From Gemmataceae bacterium (GTDB lineage Bacteria > Planctomycetota > Planctomycetia > Gemmatales > Gemmataceae): a stretch of DNA of 51,956 nucleotides. The position numbers and the translations under genes are program-made. Positions 15,500-23,123 of the stretch are shown here, piece by piece (within the stretch, counting starts at the first letter, position 1; each line of letters begins with the position of its first letter). The stretch lies in NCBI GenBank assembly GCA_009691845.1, contig SIAJ01000033.1, forward strand, positions 1-51,956, given 5' to 3'. The notes beneath the pieces are model-generated. The model was not told where the DNA came from. It saw only the letters and a program-made list of their open reading frames with translations, and made no database searches.

Positions 15500-16210
15500 A
15501 TGTCTCGAAAAACTCTACTCCCGCTCGTTCTTGTCGCGACCACAACGTGCCTGCCCCTGTTTGCACAGGACGCAGCGCCACCGCTGAAGGCGGCCGACGT
15601 GCGTGCCACGGTGGGCGATTGGATCGTGCTGCGAGCCGCGACGGAAGGCCGTTTTGTTCGCTGGAAATCGCTCGATCGCGGACTTCGGCTCGCACCGCCG
15701 GAATTGACCTTGCGCGATCCACACACCACGCTCGCCACCGCATCGCGGCCCGGAAAATACCGCGTGGTGTGCGTGACCGCTCGCGGCGATGTGCCGTCCG
15801 AGATCGTTGAGTTCCTGGTGATCGTGGAAGCCGAGACGCCCGAGCCGGAACCGAAACCGCCGGAGCCGGCCGATCCACTCGCCCGCAAGATCCGCGAGGC
15901 CCTTCAGGCCGACCCGGGCGACTCCGCCAAGAAACGCGAGCATGCCAACACGCTCGCCGGTTTCTATGCCGCAATGGCCAGGCACGTTGCAACGCGCCAG
16001 GTTGCCACGATCGGCGAATTGCTGAGCGACTATCGCAGCGCCATTCCTGCCTTGCTACCGGAAGATGCGATTCCCGCAACTCGCAAAGTCTGTGGCGAGG
16101 AGGTCGCCCGCATCACCGGCGCCGATCCCGCGAAGCCCATCGATGCCGACCTGCAATCGAAGCTGGTTGATCTGTTCAAGCGATTAGCGAATCTGCTCGA
16201 CTTGCCTTGA
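15500..16210 (+). CDS. Secreted protein with Pro/Glu linker, function unknown
   Basis: The 236-aa protein has a signal peptide (cleavage near FAQ-DA, residue 23), a beta-rich N-terminal half (~30-110) resembling an immunoglobulin-like or PKD-type module, a linker TPEPEPKPPEPADP (113-126), and an alpha-helical C-terminal domain. I do not recognise the family. The start at ATG 15500 is chosen because it begins the signal peptide directly; TGGAAG lies 9 nt upstream. It is the first of three closely spaced genes, with a membrane-anchored papain-like protein and a small exported protein. This suggests a cell-envelope or secreted module. Confidence 0.7.
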   Translation: MSRKTLLPLVLVATTTCLPLFAQDAAPPLKAADVRATVGDWIVLRAATEGRFVRWKSLDRGLRLAPPELTLRDPHTTLATASRPGKYRVVCVTARGDVPSEIVEFLVIVEAETPEPEPKPPEPADPLARKIREALQADPGDSAKKREHANTLAGFYAAMARHVATRQVATIGELLSDYRSAIPALLPEDAIPATRKVCGEEVARITGADPAKPIDADLQSKLVDLFKRLANLLDLP

Positions 16211-16261
16211 TGCGTCTCTTGTGTTTCCACTTTTTCACTCACTTTCTCGAAGGAGCCAATC

Positions 16262-17419
16262 ATGTCCGACACTCCCATCACCGCTTCCCGCTGGGCCTGG
16301 CTCAAACGCTGGCTGCCCGTGAACTGGCGGGCGTTCGTCCTCTGGGCGATGACAATTCTGTGCGTCTATGTGGGCAACTGCATCCGGGCGGAACAGGGCG
16401 AATCGCCCGGGCCGCTGCCCGCACCGCCGGTGCCAATCTTCCCGGATTCGCCTTTCGGGTGGCAGCCGCCCTCCGACATCGAACGAAAGGAAACACTGGC
16501 ACTCCTGGCCACGCCACGCTGGTCGGACACGGAAGCCTCGGGAATGGTGGGCGATCCGGACGACGAGGCTCCGCTCTGGCGCTTCTATGGGAAGGTAACG
16601 GGGCAGCCGTTCCCGGCTCACGACCAGGGACCAGTCGGGGCCTGTGTCGCCTTCGGTGCCTCGGCCGCTTCGGAGTTCAGCCTGGCGGCCCGCATTCACC
16701 TTCGCCGAGCGCCGCTGCAAGAGTTCGCGCCCAATGTTCGTGAAGCGGTCTATGCCGGCAGCCGGATCAACTGCGATCCACGCAATCCCATTCGGGGCGG
16801 GGACGGTTCCACGGGATCGCGGGCCAGCCGTTGGTTGCAGAAAGGGACCGGCGGCCTGCTTCCGAAGGGGTCGCATGGCGGACAGGAACTTTCGGCCTAC
16901 GATCCACGCCGTTGCCGGGAATGGGGCGAGCGAGGCGTGCCGGCCGATCTGGTAACTGTGTGCAAGGACCAGCCGTGCCAAACGACGCTCGTGACCTCGG
17001 CCGCGGATGCTCGAATGGCGATTCAACAGGGATATGCCCTCTTCGTCTGCTCCGATGTCGGCTTCGGCAACGTCGGCGGCGATGCAATCCTTCGCGACGC
17101 AGAGGGATTCTTGAAGCCGCGTGGCACCTGGTACCACTGCATGTGCATTGCCGGCTATCAGGGAGGGAAACGCCCCGGCTTCCTCGTGGTGAATTCGTGG
17201 GGCTCGCGTTGGCTCGGCGGGCCGAGCGGCCGCTTCACGGACATTGCGGAAGGTTCGTTCTGGGCCGACTTCACCGTCGTCGATCACATGGTGCGTCAAG
17301 GCGATTCCTACGCGGTCGCGGGAGTTGATGGTTTCCGCAAACGCAAAATCGAACCGAAGGATTGGATCGTGTCGCAACCCCAAGCGTGGAGGAATAATCA
17401 TGCGTTCCTGGCTCCCTGA
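16262..17419 (+). CDS. Membrane-anchored papain-like (C1) cysteine peptidase
   Basis: The 385-aa protein has a single transmembrane segment (~23-40) after a short basic cytoplasmic tail, a Pro-rich stretch (49-62), then a papain-like domain. DQGPVGACVAFG places Gln122 (oxyanion) six residues before Cys128, as in papain. His292 lies in TWYHCMCIAGY and Asn311 in VVNSWGSRW. All four catalytic positions are present, so activity is plausible. The ATG follows AAGGAG by 6 nt. It is the middle gene of a three-gene cassette and overlaps the start of the next gene by 20 bp. Targets and role are unknown. Confidence 0.8.
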   Translation: MSDTPITASRWAWLKRWLPVNWRAFVLWAMTILCVYVGNCIRAEQGESPGPLPAPPVPIFPDSPFGWQPPSDIERKETLALLATPRWSDTEASGMVGDPDDEAPLWRFYGKVTGQPFPAHDQGPVGACVAFGASAASEFSLAARIHLRRAPLQEFAPNVREAVYAGSRINCDPRNPIRGGDGSTGSRASRWLQKGTGGLLPKGSHGGQELSAYDPRRCREWGERGVPADLVTVCKDQPCQTTLVTSAADARMAIQQGYALFVCSDVGFGNVGGDAILRDAEGFLKPRGTWYHCMCIAGYQGGKRPGFLVVNSWGSRWLGGPSGRFTDIAEGSFWADFTVVDHMVRQGDSYAVAGVDGFRKRKIEPKDWIVSQPQAWRNNHAFLAP

Positions 17420-17882
17420 TTTCGCCCGTGACGATCTCGTCGTGCGGTTGGCACTGATTGCCTTCCTGATCGGCGGCGGCATGGCCCGTGGCGAGAATCT
17501 TTCTCAACCACAAGCCCGTGCCACCCTCGCACTTGCCAAAGCCAAGCGGGATCGTGAGGCAACGAGTTGCTTCACCGATCGCGCCAGCGCCGTGGCCGAA
17601 TCCCGGCGAACGAGGAAGCCGCTGGTTCTCTGGGTCGGCGTGACTTGTGCGAAACATGCCGAAATTCGCCGAGATTTGTCCGATGCGATCCACTGCCACG
17701 TGCCGGAACAGCATGGCGACGGAGCGCCGAGAATTGTGATCGAAGGAGCGGACGGCACCGAATGGTTCGTGCCGGCCGAGAAGATCAACGCTCGGACGGC
17801 CGGAAGGATTCGTGCGAAGTGGAGCGGAACCCAGGCCGAATTGCTCCGCAAGGATATGGGAATCCAGGAACGTTCTGGATGA
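17400..17882 (+). CDS. Small exported protein of the papain-like cassette, possibly thioredoxin-fold
   Basis: The 160-aa protein has a hydrophobic segment (~13-28) that is either a signal peptide or an anchor. RKPLVLWVGVTCAKH (72-86) has the shape of the beta-strand and Cys of thioredoxin-like proteins, but only one cysteine is present there, so no CxxC. The ATG is inside the end of the papain-like gene with AGGAA 6 nt upstream, so translation is coupled. A longer frame from 17244 overlaps that gene and is rejected. Function is not recognised. Confidence 0.65.
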   Translation: MRSWLPDFARDDLVVRLALIAFLIGGGMARGENLSQPQARATLALAKAKRDREATSCFTDRASAVAESRRTRKPLVLWVGVTCAKHAEIRRDLSDAIHCHVPEQHGDGAPRIVIEGADGTEWFVPAEKINARTAGRIRAKWSGTQAELLRKDMGIQERSG

Positions 17883-17945
17883 GTCAACACCCAAGAATGG
17901 AACGTGCATTCCTCAACGCGAGAGAGCCGCACAGAGGAGTGTTTG

Positions 17946-18015
17946 CCACGGATTACACGGATAAGAGCGAGCTGCCTTGTCATTTCTTATCCGTGTAAAT
18001 CCGTGCGATCCGTGG
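17946..18015. repeat. Inverted repeat of the 'ccacggattacacggataag' type (family E)
   Basis: ccacggattacacggataag (17946-17965) pairs with cttatccgtgtaaatccgtg (17986-18005) with one bulged base across 20 nt. A further ccgtgg follows at 18010-18015. It lies between the end of the papain-like cassette and the end of the convergent gene at 18055, so it can serve as a terminator for either. Confidence 0.65.
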
Positions 18016-18054
18016 TAAAAATGTATTTGCTCTCAGAGACGATTGCGCGTCGTC

Positions 18055-18837
18055 TCACTTCCAATCCGCGATCCCGAGCACGCGCCGATAATAGTGATGG
18101 CTCCGGTCCGCTTCCGGACATGGGGCCAGCTTCCACTCCCATTCCTCGCCACGCGTTGGCCACGGCAGGCCAAAGAACAAATCGCGGCGTTCGACGATGC
18201 TGCCCATCAGGTTGATCTTTAGGCGTTCCATGTCGGTGATGAGCGACACCTTTCCCGGCAAACGATTCAGATACTCGAGGTGTGCCGAGATCAGGTGCCG
18301 TGCAAATTGTTCGACCTTCACGGAGGCGTGGGCCCCTTCGCGTTTGAGATAGTCCATCGGCATGCACGGCAGTTGCGAGAGCAGATTCACCGAGGCCGTG
18401 AAATCGACTTCCGGGTCGTCGAGAAACAAGCGCGGTTCGCTCGTGGGCAATGGCTTGTCGCCATCCCAGGCAACCCGATAGGTTGCGTCGAGAGTATTCG
18501 TGATGTCCGCCTCCAGGCGCTTCACATTTCGCAGGTGCCTGGTTGCCCACCGGCTCGACCACGGATGAATCAGGTCGACCAATACGACCTCACGAAACAG
18601 GGCGGATAGTTCCGCGAGCGGCACATCGTGCAACAACCCGCCTCCAAGAATCACGGCTTTCCGCCGCTGTTCCGCCCGTTCGGCTCCCTGCAGAATGATG
18701 GAACGCGAACGTTCCAAATGATTCGCCCAGTGCTCGCGGCAACGCAGATAGCGGCCACGAATGCCGGATACTTCCTTCGGGAAGCCCATGGCCCGAATGG
18801 CACGGGGGTACGGAAGGAAGGTGCGGAGAAGAGACAT
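18055..18837 (-). CDS. Rossmann-like protein, possibly a methyltransferase, function unknown
   Basis: The 260-aa cytoplasmic protein has no signal peptide. Its region KAVILGGGLLHDVPL (60-74) followed by VVLVDLIHP (84-92) has the glycine-rich loop, strand and acidic residue pattern of a SAM-dependent methyltransferase or other Rossmann fold. Tyr/His/Trp-rich sequences dominate the C-terminus. I do not recognise the family. The ATG at 18837 lacks a clear ribosome site. It is transcribed towards the family E repeat and is divergent from the Gfo/Idh operon. Confidence 0.65.
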   Translation of the reverse strand: MSLLRTFLPYPRAIRAMGFPKEVSGIRGRYLRCREHWANHLERSRSIILQGAERAEQRRKAVILGGGLLHDVPLAELSALFREVVLVDLIHPWSSRWATRHLRNVKRLEADITNTLDATYRVAWDGDKPLPTSEPRLFLDDPEVDFTASVNLLSQLPCMPMDYLKREGAHASVKVEQFARHLISAHLEYLNRLPGKVSLITDMERLKINLMGSIVERRDLFFGLPWPTRGEEWEWKLAPCPEADRSHHYYRRVLGIADWK

Positions 18838-19143
18838 AGAGAAGGGATCCGGCTGGCGATTGTCGCCTTTCGCTCCGCGAAAGTCCGGCCTGGCCTCTCG
18901 CGATTACAGACATCTTACACGGTTGGCCTGCCGCGCACTTTTGCGGAGAGCTTGTGCTGCAATCAAAAATTGTGGCGGTAGGCCTCCAGGCCTGCCGGAA
19001 GTCTTTCTTGAACTTACGCACAGGCCTGGAGGCCTATGCCACCTGGATTCCTGCACAACCTTGGAGCGAAAGGCAACAATGCCTTTGACCTACGAGCAAA
19101 CTTCAAGACAATACAAAGCAATCCACTCGGATTCAGGATCATC
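18838..19143. other. Divergent intergenic region containing family B copy 3
   Basis: This 306-bp stretch separates the Rossmann-like gene and the Gfo/Idh operon. Its main content is the inverted repeat at 18972-19042 described separately; no gene is seen. The rest must hold both promoters. Confidence 0.5.
18972..19042. repeat. Dispersed inverted repeat, family B copy 3
   Basis: gtggcggtaggcctccaggcctg (18972-18994) pairs with caggcctggaggcctatgccac (19021-19042) with one bulge and a 26-nt loop. The left arm is almost identical to the right arm of the copy at 9049-9071 read on the other strand, so the two loci share one element. Confidence 0.75.
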
Positions 19144-20511
19144 ATGACCCCTTCTCGACGAACTTTCCTCACTGCCTCCGCGCTCTCGGCCGCGAGTTAT
19201 TCGCGAGTGTGGGGTGCGAACGAACGCATCGGACTCGGCTTCATTGGCTACGGTCTGATGGGCAAAGGGCACGTGGCGACGTTCGGCAAATTCGACGACG
19301 TTGCCATGGTTGCGTTGGCGGAGGTTCATCGCGGCCGGCTGGCGGAAGGCCAGAAGGCAATGGGCGAAGCAGCGCGTGGCTACGCGGATTTCCGAAAATT
19401 GCTCGACGATAAAGAGGTCGATGCGGTCGTCATTGCCACGCCGGACCACTGGCACACGCTCATGGCCATGCTGGCTTGTGCGGCCGGGAAAGACGTGTAC
19501 GTCGAGAAGCCGATGACCCTGTTCGTTCGCGAAGGGCGCTGGTTGATCGACGTGGCCGCCAAGAACAAACGGATCGTGCAGGTCGGTACGCAGCAGCGTT
19601 CCGGCCTGCATTACCAACGCGCTCGCGATTTGATTCTCGGCGGGCATATCGGCCAGGTCGTTTCCGTGCGCATGTCGGCCACGCGAAACATCATGCCCGG
19701 GTTCGACAGCCCACGCGATCGGGACCCTCCGGTCGATCTCGATTGGGAGCGCTGGCTTGGCCCCGCCCCGGCCCGAAAGTTTAACCCGAATCGCGGGCTG
19801 TACCATTTCCGCTGGTTCTGGGATTATGCCGGCGGACAGATGACCAACCTCGGCGCTCATCAACTCGACATCGTCGATTGGATCCTGGGCTTGAACACCT
19901 TGAAGAATGTGGCCGGCATTGGCTCGCGTTTCGCCCTGACCGACAACGGCGAAACACCCGACACGCAGGATGTGTTGTTTGCGTGCGATCGCTACTCGGC
20001 CGCGTTCACGATGCGTGAGTGTGCTGCCGGAGTGAAGCCGGAATTCAACCTGGAGTTTGTCGGCCTCGACGGCACGCTTGGCCTGTCGCGGTCTGGATTC
20101 AACATCTCGCCCGATCCGAACATCCCGGCTGCGAATCAGGTGCCGGGTGTGAAGGAAGGGCATCCAGTCGGCGGCCCACGACCGGAACTCCTGGATCAAC
20201 CGCGATTGCCACGAACCGCGGCGATGACCGATCAATCGGGACAAAGCGAGGAACAGTATCAACTGCACGCGCGCAACTTCATCGACTGTGTGCGTTCGCG
20301 AAAAACGCCGATCTCGGATGTCGAGAGCGGCCATCGCGTGGCTCTCGCCTGTCATCTCGGTAATCTCTCCACACGCCTGGGCCGTTCGCTGCAGTGGGAC
20401 ACGAAGACGGAAACGATTCCAGGCGATGCGGAAGCCACGAAACTGCTGACGCGGCCATATCGAGCGCCCTGGGATCAGGAACTCAAAGCTCTCGGGGTGA
20501 CGAACCCATGA
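19144..20511 (+). CDS. Tat-exported Gfo/Idh/MocA-family oxidoreductase
   Basis: The 455-aa protein begins with a twin-arginine signal (SRRTFLTASALSAASYS). A Rossmann NAD(P) site GFIGYGLMG (32-40) and the family motif EKPM (121-124) follow, then the C-terminal alpha/beta domain. Members oxidise or epimerise sugars and inositols; the Tat-exported versions are expanded in planctomycetes, where the substrate is usually unknown. ATG 19144 is chosen because it opens the Tat signal and follows AGGA by 6 nt; the longer frame from 19036 would bury the signal. The stop overlaps the next gene by ATGA. Confidence 0.9.
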   Translation: MTPSRRTFLTASALSAASYSRVWGANERIGLGFIGYGLMGKGHVATFGKFDDVAMVALAEVHRGRLAEGQKAMGEAARGYADFRKLLDDKEVDAVVIATPDHWHTLMAMLACAAGKDVYVEKPMTLFVREGRWLIDVAAKNKRIVQVGTQQRSGLHYQRARDLILGGHIGQVVSVRMSATRNIMPGFDSPRDRDPPVDLDWERWLGPAPARKFNPNRGLYHFRWFWDYAGGQMTNLGAHQLDIVDWILGLNTLKNVAGIGSRFALTDNGETPDTQDVLFACDRYSAAFTMRECAAGVKPEFNLEFVGLDGTLGLSRSGFNISPDPNIPAANQVPGVKEGHPVGGPRPELLDQPRLPRTAAMTDQSGQSEEQYQLHARNFIDCVRSRKTPISDVESGHRVALACHLGNLSTRLGRSLQWDTKTETIPGDAEATKLLTRPYRAPWDQELKALGVTNP

Positions 20512-21545
20512 CCAATCGCCGAGATTTCCTGGCCGCGTCCGCTGCCATGATTGCGGGAACCCTTCATGCCGACGAGCCAGCGCGTAAATCGGGCGGCTCG
20601 TTCGGCATCGTGATTCATTCGTATTCGTATCGGGCGCGCGAGAAGGGTTTCACACATCCCGCGAATTTCCTGGCATTCTGCCGGGAACGCGGTGCCGACG
20701 GCATCCAGATTTCGCTTGGCCAACTTGCGGACGAAGAGGCGAAGGCACTTCGTGCCGAGGCCGAAAAACAACACATGTACGTCGAAGGCTCGATTCGTCC
20801 GCCGAAGGACAAGGCGGATCTCGACCGCTTCGAGAAGGACCTGCTCACCTCGAAATTGTGTGGAGCGAACGTCCTGCGGACGGTTTTGTCGCCGGGCCGG
20901 CGGTATGAGGTGTTCAAGACGTCGAAGGACTATGCGACCTTCGCCGAGAACGCCCTGGTTTCCTTGCGGCTCGCGGAACCGGTGCTGGCGAAGCACAAGC
21001 GGGCGCTGGCGGTCGAGAATCACAAGGACTACCGCACCGATGAACTCGTCGCCGTGATGAAAGCCGTGAGTTCCGAATTCATCGGCGTGTGTATCGATAC
21101 CGGGAACAATCTCGCCTTGCTGGAAAACCCGACGGAAACGGTGGAAGCCCTCGCACCCTGGACACGTTCGTGCCACCTGAAAGATATGGGTGTCGAAGAA
21201 TCGCCGGAAGCGTTCGAACTCGCCGAGGTGCCACTGGGGACGGGCTTCCTCGACCTGAAACGAATCGTCGATGTGTTGAAGAAGGCCAGGCCCGCGATCC
21301 GCTTCAACCTGGAAATGATCACCCGCGATCCGCTGCGGATTCCCTGTTTCAGCGAGGAATACTGGAAGACGTTGGACAAGGTCCCTCTCGGCGAGTTGGT
21401 CCGCATCATCGAATTCGTGAAGAAGAATGTGCCGAAGGAACCTCTGCCACGAACGAGCAAACTGAGCCCGAAAGACCAACTCGCCGTAGAGGACGCCAAC
21501 GTGCGATTGTCCCTGGAGTACGGTCGAAAGAAGCTGGGGCTATGA
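20508..21545 (+). CDS. Tat-exported sugar phosphate isomerase/epimerase-like protein
   Basis: The 345-aa protein starts with NRRDFLAASAAMIAG, a twin-arginine signal. A xylose-isomerase-like TIM barrel follows: GADGIQISLG, ALAVENHKDY with the metal-ligand-type Glu, IGVCIDTGNN, SCHLKDMG, and RFNLEMITRD near the end. The ATGA overlap with the upstream oxidoreductase shows translational coupling. Pairing a Gfo/Idh protein with a TIM-barrel isomerase is a recurring theme in sugar and inositol catabolism, so the two probably act on the same exported carbohydrate. Confidence 0.85.
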   Translation: MTNRRDFLAASAAMIAGTLHADEPARKSGGSFGIVIHSYSYRAREKGFTHPANFLAFCRERGADGIQISLGQLADEEAKALRAEAEKQHMYVEGSIRPPKDKADLDRFEKDLLTSKLCGANVLRTVLSPGRRYEVFKTSKDYATFAENALVSLRLAEPVLAKHKRALAVENHKDYRTDELVAVMKAVSSEFIGVCIDTGNNLALLENPTETVEALAPWTRSCHLKDMGVEESPEAFELAEVPLGTGFLDLKRIVDVLKKARPAIRFNLEMITRDPLRIPCFSEEYWKTLDKVPLGELVRIIEFVKKNVPKEPLPRTSKLSPKDQLAVEDANVRLSLEYGRKKLGL

Positions 21546-22225
21546 ACATCCTCGTCACGGCCGGGAACACGCAGACGCCCATTGATCGGGTGCGCTGCAT
21601 CACGAACATTTTTTCGGGGCGAACGGGAACGCGGATCGCACGGACGGCTTGCGAACGTGGCCATGGCGTCACGTTGCTCACGTCGCAGCCGGAGATCGTG
21701 AACGAGGTGCAAAATTCGCCTGCGCCAGGTGCCTCGGGCTCGTGGCAAGTTGTGACCTATCGCACGTTCGATGACCTGGAAGCTCGGATGTCCGAACTGA
21801 TTCCGAGGATCAGGTTCGATGCGATCGTTCATGCGGCTGCCGTGAGCGATTATCGGTTGGCCGGGATTTTCTCGCAGACGGCGGAAGGGATGAAAGACGC
21901 GAGTGCGGGCAAGGTGAAAAGCTCACACCCTGAATTGTGGCTGCGGCTGCTACCCACGCCGAAGTTGATCGACAAGGTTCGCAAGGACTGGGGCTTTCGC
22001 GGCACTCTCGTGAAGTTCAAGCTGGAGGTCGGGGTATCCGAGGACGAGTTGCTGGCGATTGCCGAGCGTTCGCGGATTCAATCCGGAGCCGACCTGATGG
22101 CCGCGAACACGCTGGACGGGATGCACGAGTGGGCTTATGTTGGTGCGGGCGCTGGCGGCTATTTGAAGATCCAACGCGACCGACTGGCGGAGCATCTGTT
22201 GGATCAGATCGACAGAAAGCATTAG
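21542..22225 (+). CDS. CoaB-like (DNA/pantothenate metabolism flavoprotein C-terminal) protein
   Basis: The 227-aa protein matches the phosphopantothenoylcysteine synthetase half of Dfp: NILVTAGNTQTPID (2-15), the NIFSGRTGTRIA loop, DAIVHAAAVSDY, and a late Lys-rich region. It lacks the CoaC decarboxylase half, so it is a stand-alone CoaB-type domain. Normal CoaB enzymes use CTP to join phosphopantothenate and cysteine. This copy is coupled by ATGA to two exported sugar enzymes, an odd place for a housekeeping gene, so a different role is possible. Confidence 0.8.
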   Translation: MNILVTAGNTQTPIDRVRCITNIFSGRTGTRIARTACERGHGVTLLTSQPEIVNEVQNSPAPGASGSWQVVTYRTFDDLEARMSELIPRIRFDAIVHAAAVSDYRLAGIFSQTAEGMKDASAGKVKSSHPELWLRLLPTPKLIDKVRKDWGFRGTLVKFKLEVGVSEDELLAIAERSRIQSGADLMAANTLDGMHEWAYVGAGAGGYLKIQRDRLAEHLLDQIDRKH

Positions 22226-22250
22226 CCACGAACTCGGCTGCCCGTCTTTT

Positions 22251-22278
22251 TTGAGTGGTGACCGCGCACGCCACTCAA
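22251..22278. terminator. Hairpin between the CoaB-like gene and the DUF1080 gene
   Basis: ttgagtgg (22251-22258) pairs with ccactcaa (22271-22278) around 12 nt. The right arm contains the stop codon of the minus-strand DUF1080 gene. It is a likely shared terminator for convergent genes; an A/T run lies on the 5' side only. Confidence 0.45.
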
Positions 22279-22901
22279 TTCTTCGCGGACAATTCCTCGA
22301 TCGTGATGTTCTTGTACAGCACCTTGGTTTTGCCGCCGCCATGCACCTGCAGGGCGATGATGCCGGTCGTTTCGATCTTTTCGTCCTTCTCCGTGTAGTC
22401 AACCGTCAGCGTGCCGTTCAGCCAGAGCTTGATCGAGTTGCCTTCGCAACGGATCTTGTAGTCGTTCCAGTCGTCGAACTTGGCCGTCTTGGCGATCACC
22501 TCTTTGCTCGGTCCGGCGAGAACCTTGTTTCGCCGCGATTCGTCGTAGAGAGCGCCCCAGTAACCCTGGCCGATGTCGGCCTGGAAGCCGCTGACTTCAT
22601 GATGCTTAGGAATCCGCTTGGTGCGAAACTGAATCCCCGCGTTGGCCTTGTCCTTGTCGCCAAGGATCTTGAATTTCACGTTCAACTCGAAGTCCCCGTA
22701 GGTCTTCGTCGTGCAGAGGAACTCGTTGCGAGGCACGGAAACTTCGAGTGAGCCAGCAACGATGGCCCCGTCTTCGACCCGCCAGGTTTTCTCGTCGCCT
22801 TCCCAGCCGGCGAGGGTCTTGCCGTCGAACAGCGACTTGGGCTCGGCAGCGAGAATTGGCAGCGTTCCACAAAAAAGCAGGCAGAGAGAGATGGTTCGCA
22901 T
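22275..22901 (-). CDS. Exported DUF1080 (3-keto-disaccharide hydrolase-type) protein
   Basis: The 208-aa protein has a signal peptide (~1-18, before AEPKS). It then carries the typical DUF1080 opening SLFDGKTLAGWEG, the lectin/glucanase-like jelly-roll strands (YGDFELNVKFKI, NAGIQFRT) and the ending GIIALQVHGGG. Some family members hydrolyse 3-keto-glycosides and the rest are uncharacterised; it probably acts in the periplasm. ATG 22901 is chosen for the signal peptide, with GAGG 9 nt upstream; the longer frame back to 23072 runs into the remnant described next. Confidence 0.88.
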   Translation of the reverse strand: MRTISLCLLFCGTLPILAAEPKSLFDGKTLAGWEGDEKTWRVEDGAIVAGSLEVSVPRNEFLCTTKTYGDFELNVKFKILGDKDKANAGIQFRTKRIPKHHEVSGFQADIGQGYWGALYDESRRNKVLAGPSKEVIAKTAKFDDWNDYKIRCEGNSIKLWLNGTLTVDYTEKDEKIETTGIIALQVHGGGKTKVLYKNITIEELSAKN

Positions 22902-22944
22902 GGGAAACCTCGACGGTTCGGGAGAGTTCGTATTGAGACGAATC

Positions 22945-23100
22945 TTACAACGGCGGAATCGGACAGCCAAGCACGTCGCCGATTGCTCGATAGAGTTCGG
23001 CTTCGCGGACCGTGGCTTTGCGGTCGTGGGCGATGCACTCGACGCAGGCCAGGAGGATTCGCCGTTTGGCACCCATGGACGCTGCTGCCAGTGGACAAAA
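22945..23100 (-). pseudogene. C-terminal remnant resembling an M48 family metallopeptidase
   Basis: Between the DUF1501 and DUF1080 genes the minus strand encodes a 51-codon fragment ending in a TAA at 22945, closed upstream by a TGA at 23101-23103. It contains KRRILLACVECIAHDRK, then VREAELYRAIGDVLGCPIPP. This resembles the TerB-like tail (D-x-x-x-T-x-x-E-x-E-L-x-R-A-I) that ends many planctomycete M48 membrane peptidases. The peptidase domain itself is absent, so it looks like the stump of a deleted gene. A real 43-aa protein from an ATG at 23076 is a less likely alternative. Confidence 0.5.
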
Positions 23101-23123
23101 TCAGTTGGCAGAACGAGACGGAT

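Noticed and set aside
19090..20355. 421-codon minus-strand frame opposite the Gfo/Idh gene
   Set aside because: It is fully nested in a gene with Tat signal and Rossmann motif; the product is His/Arg-rich and featureless.
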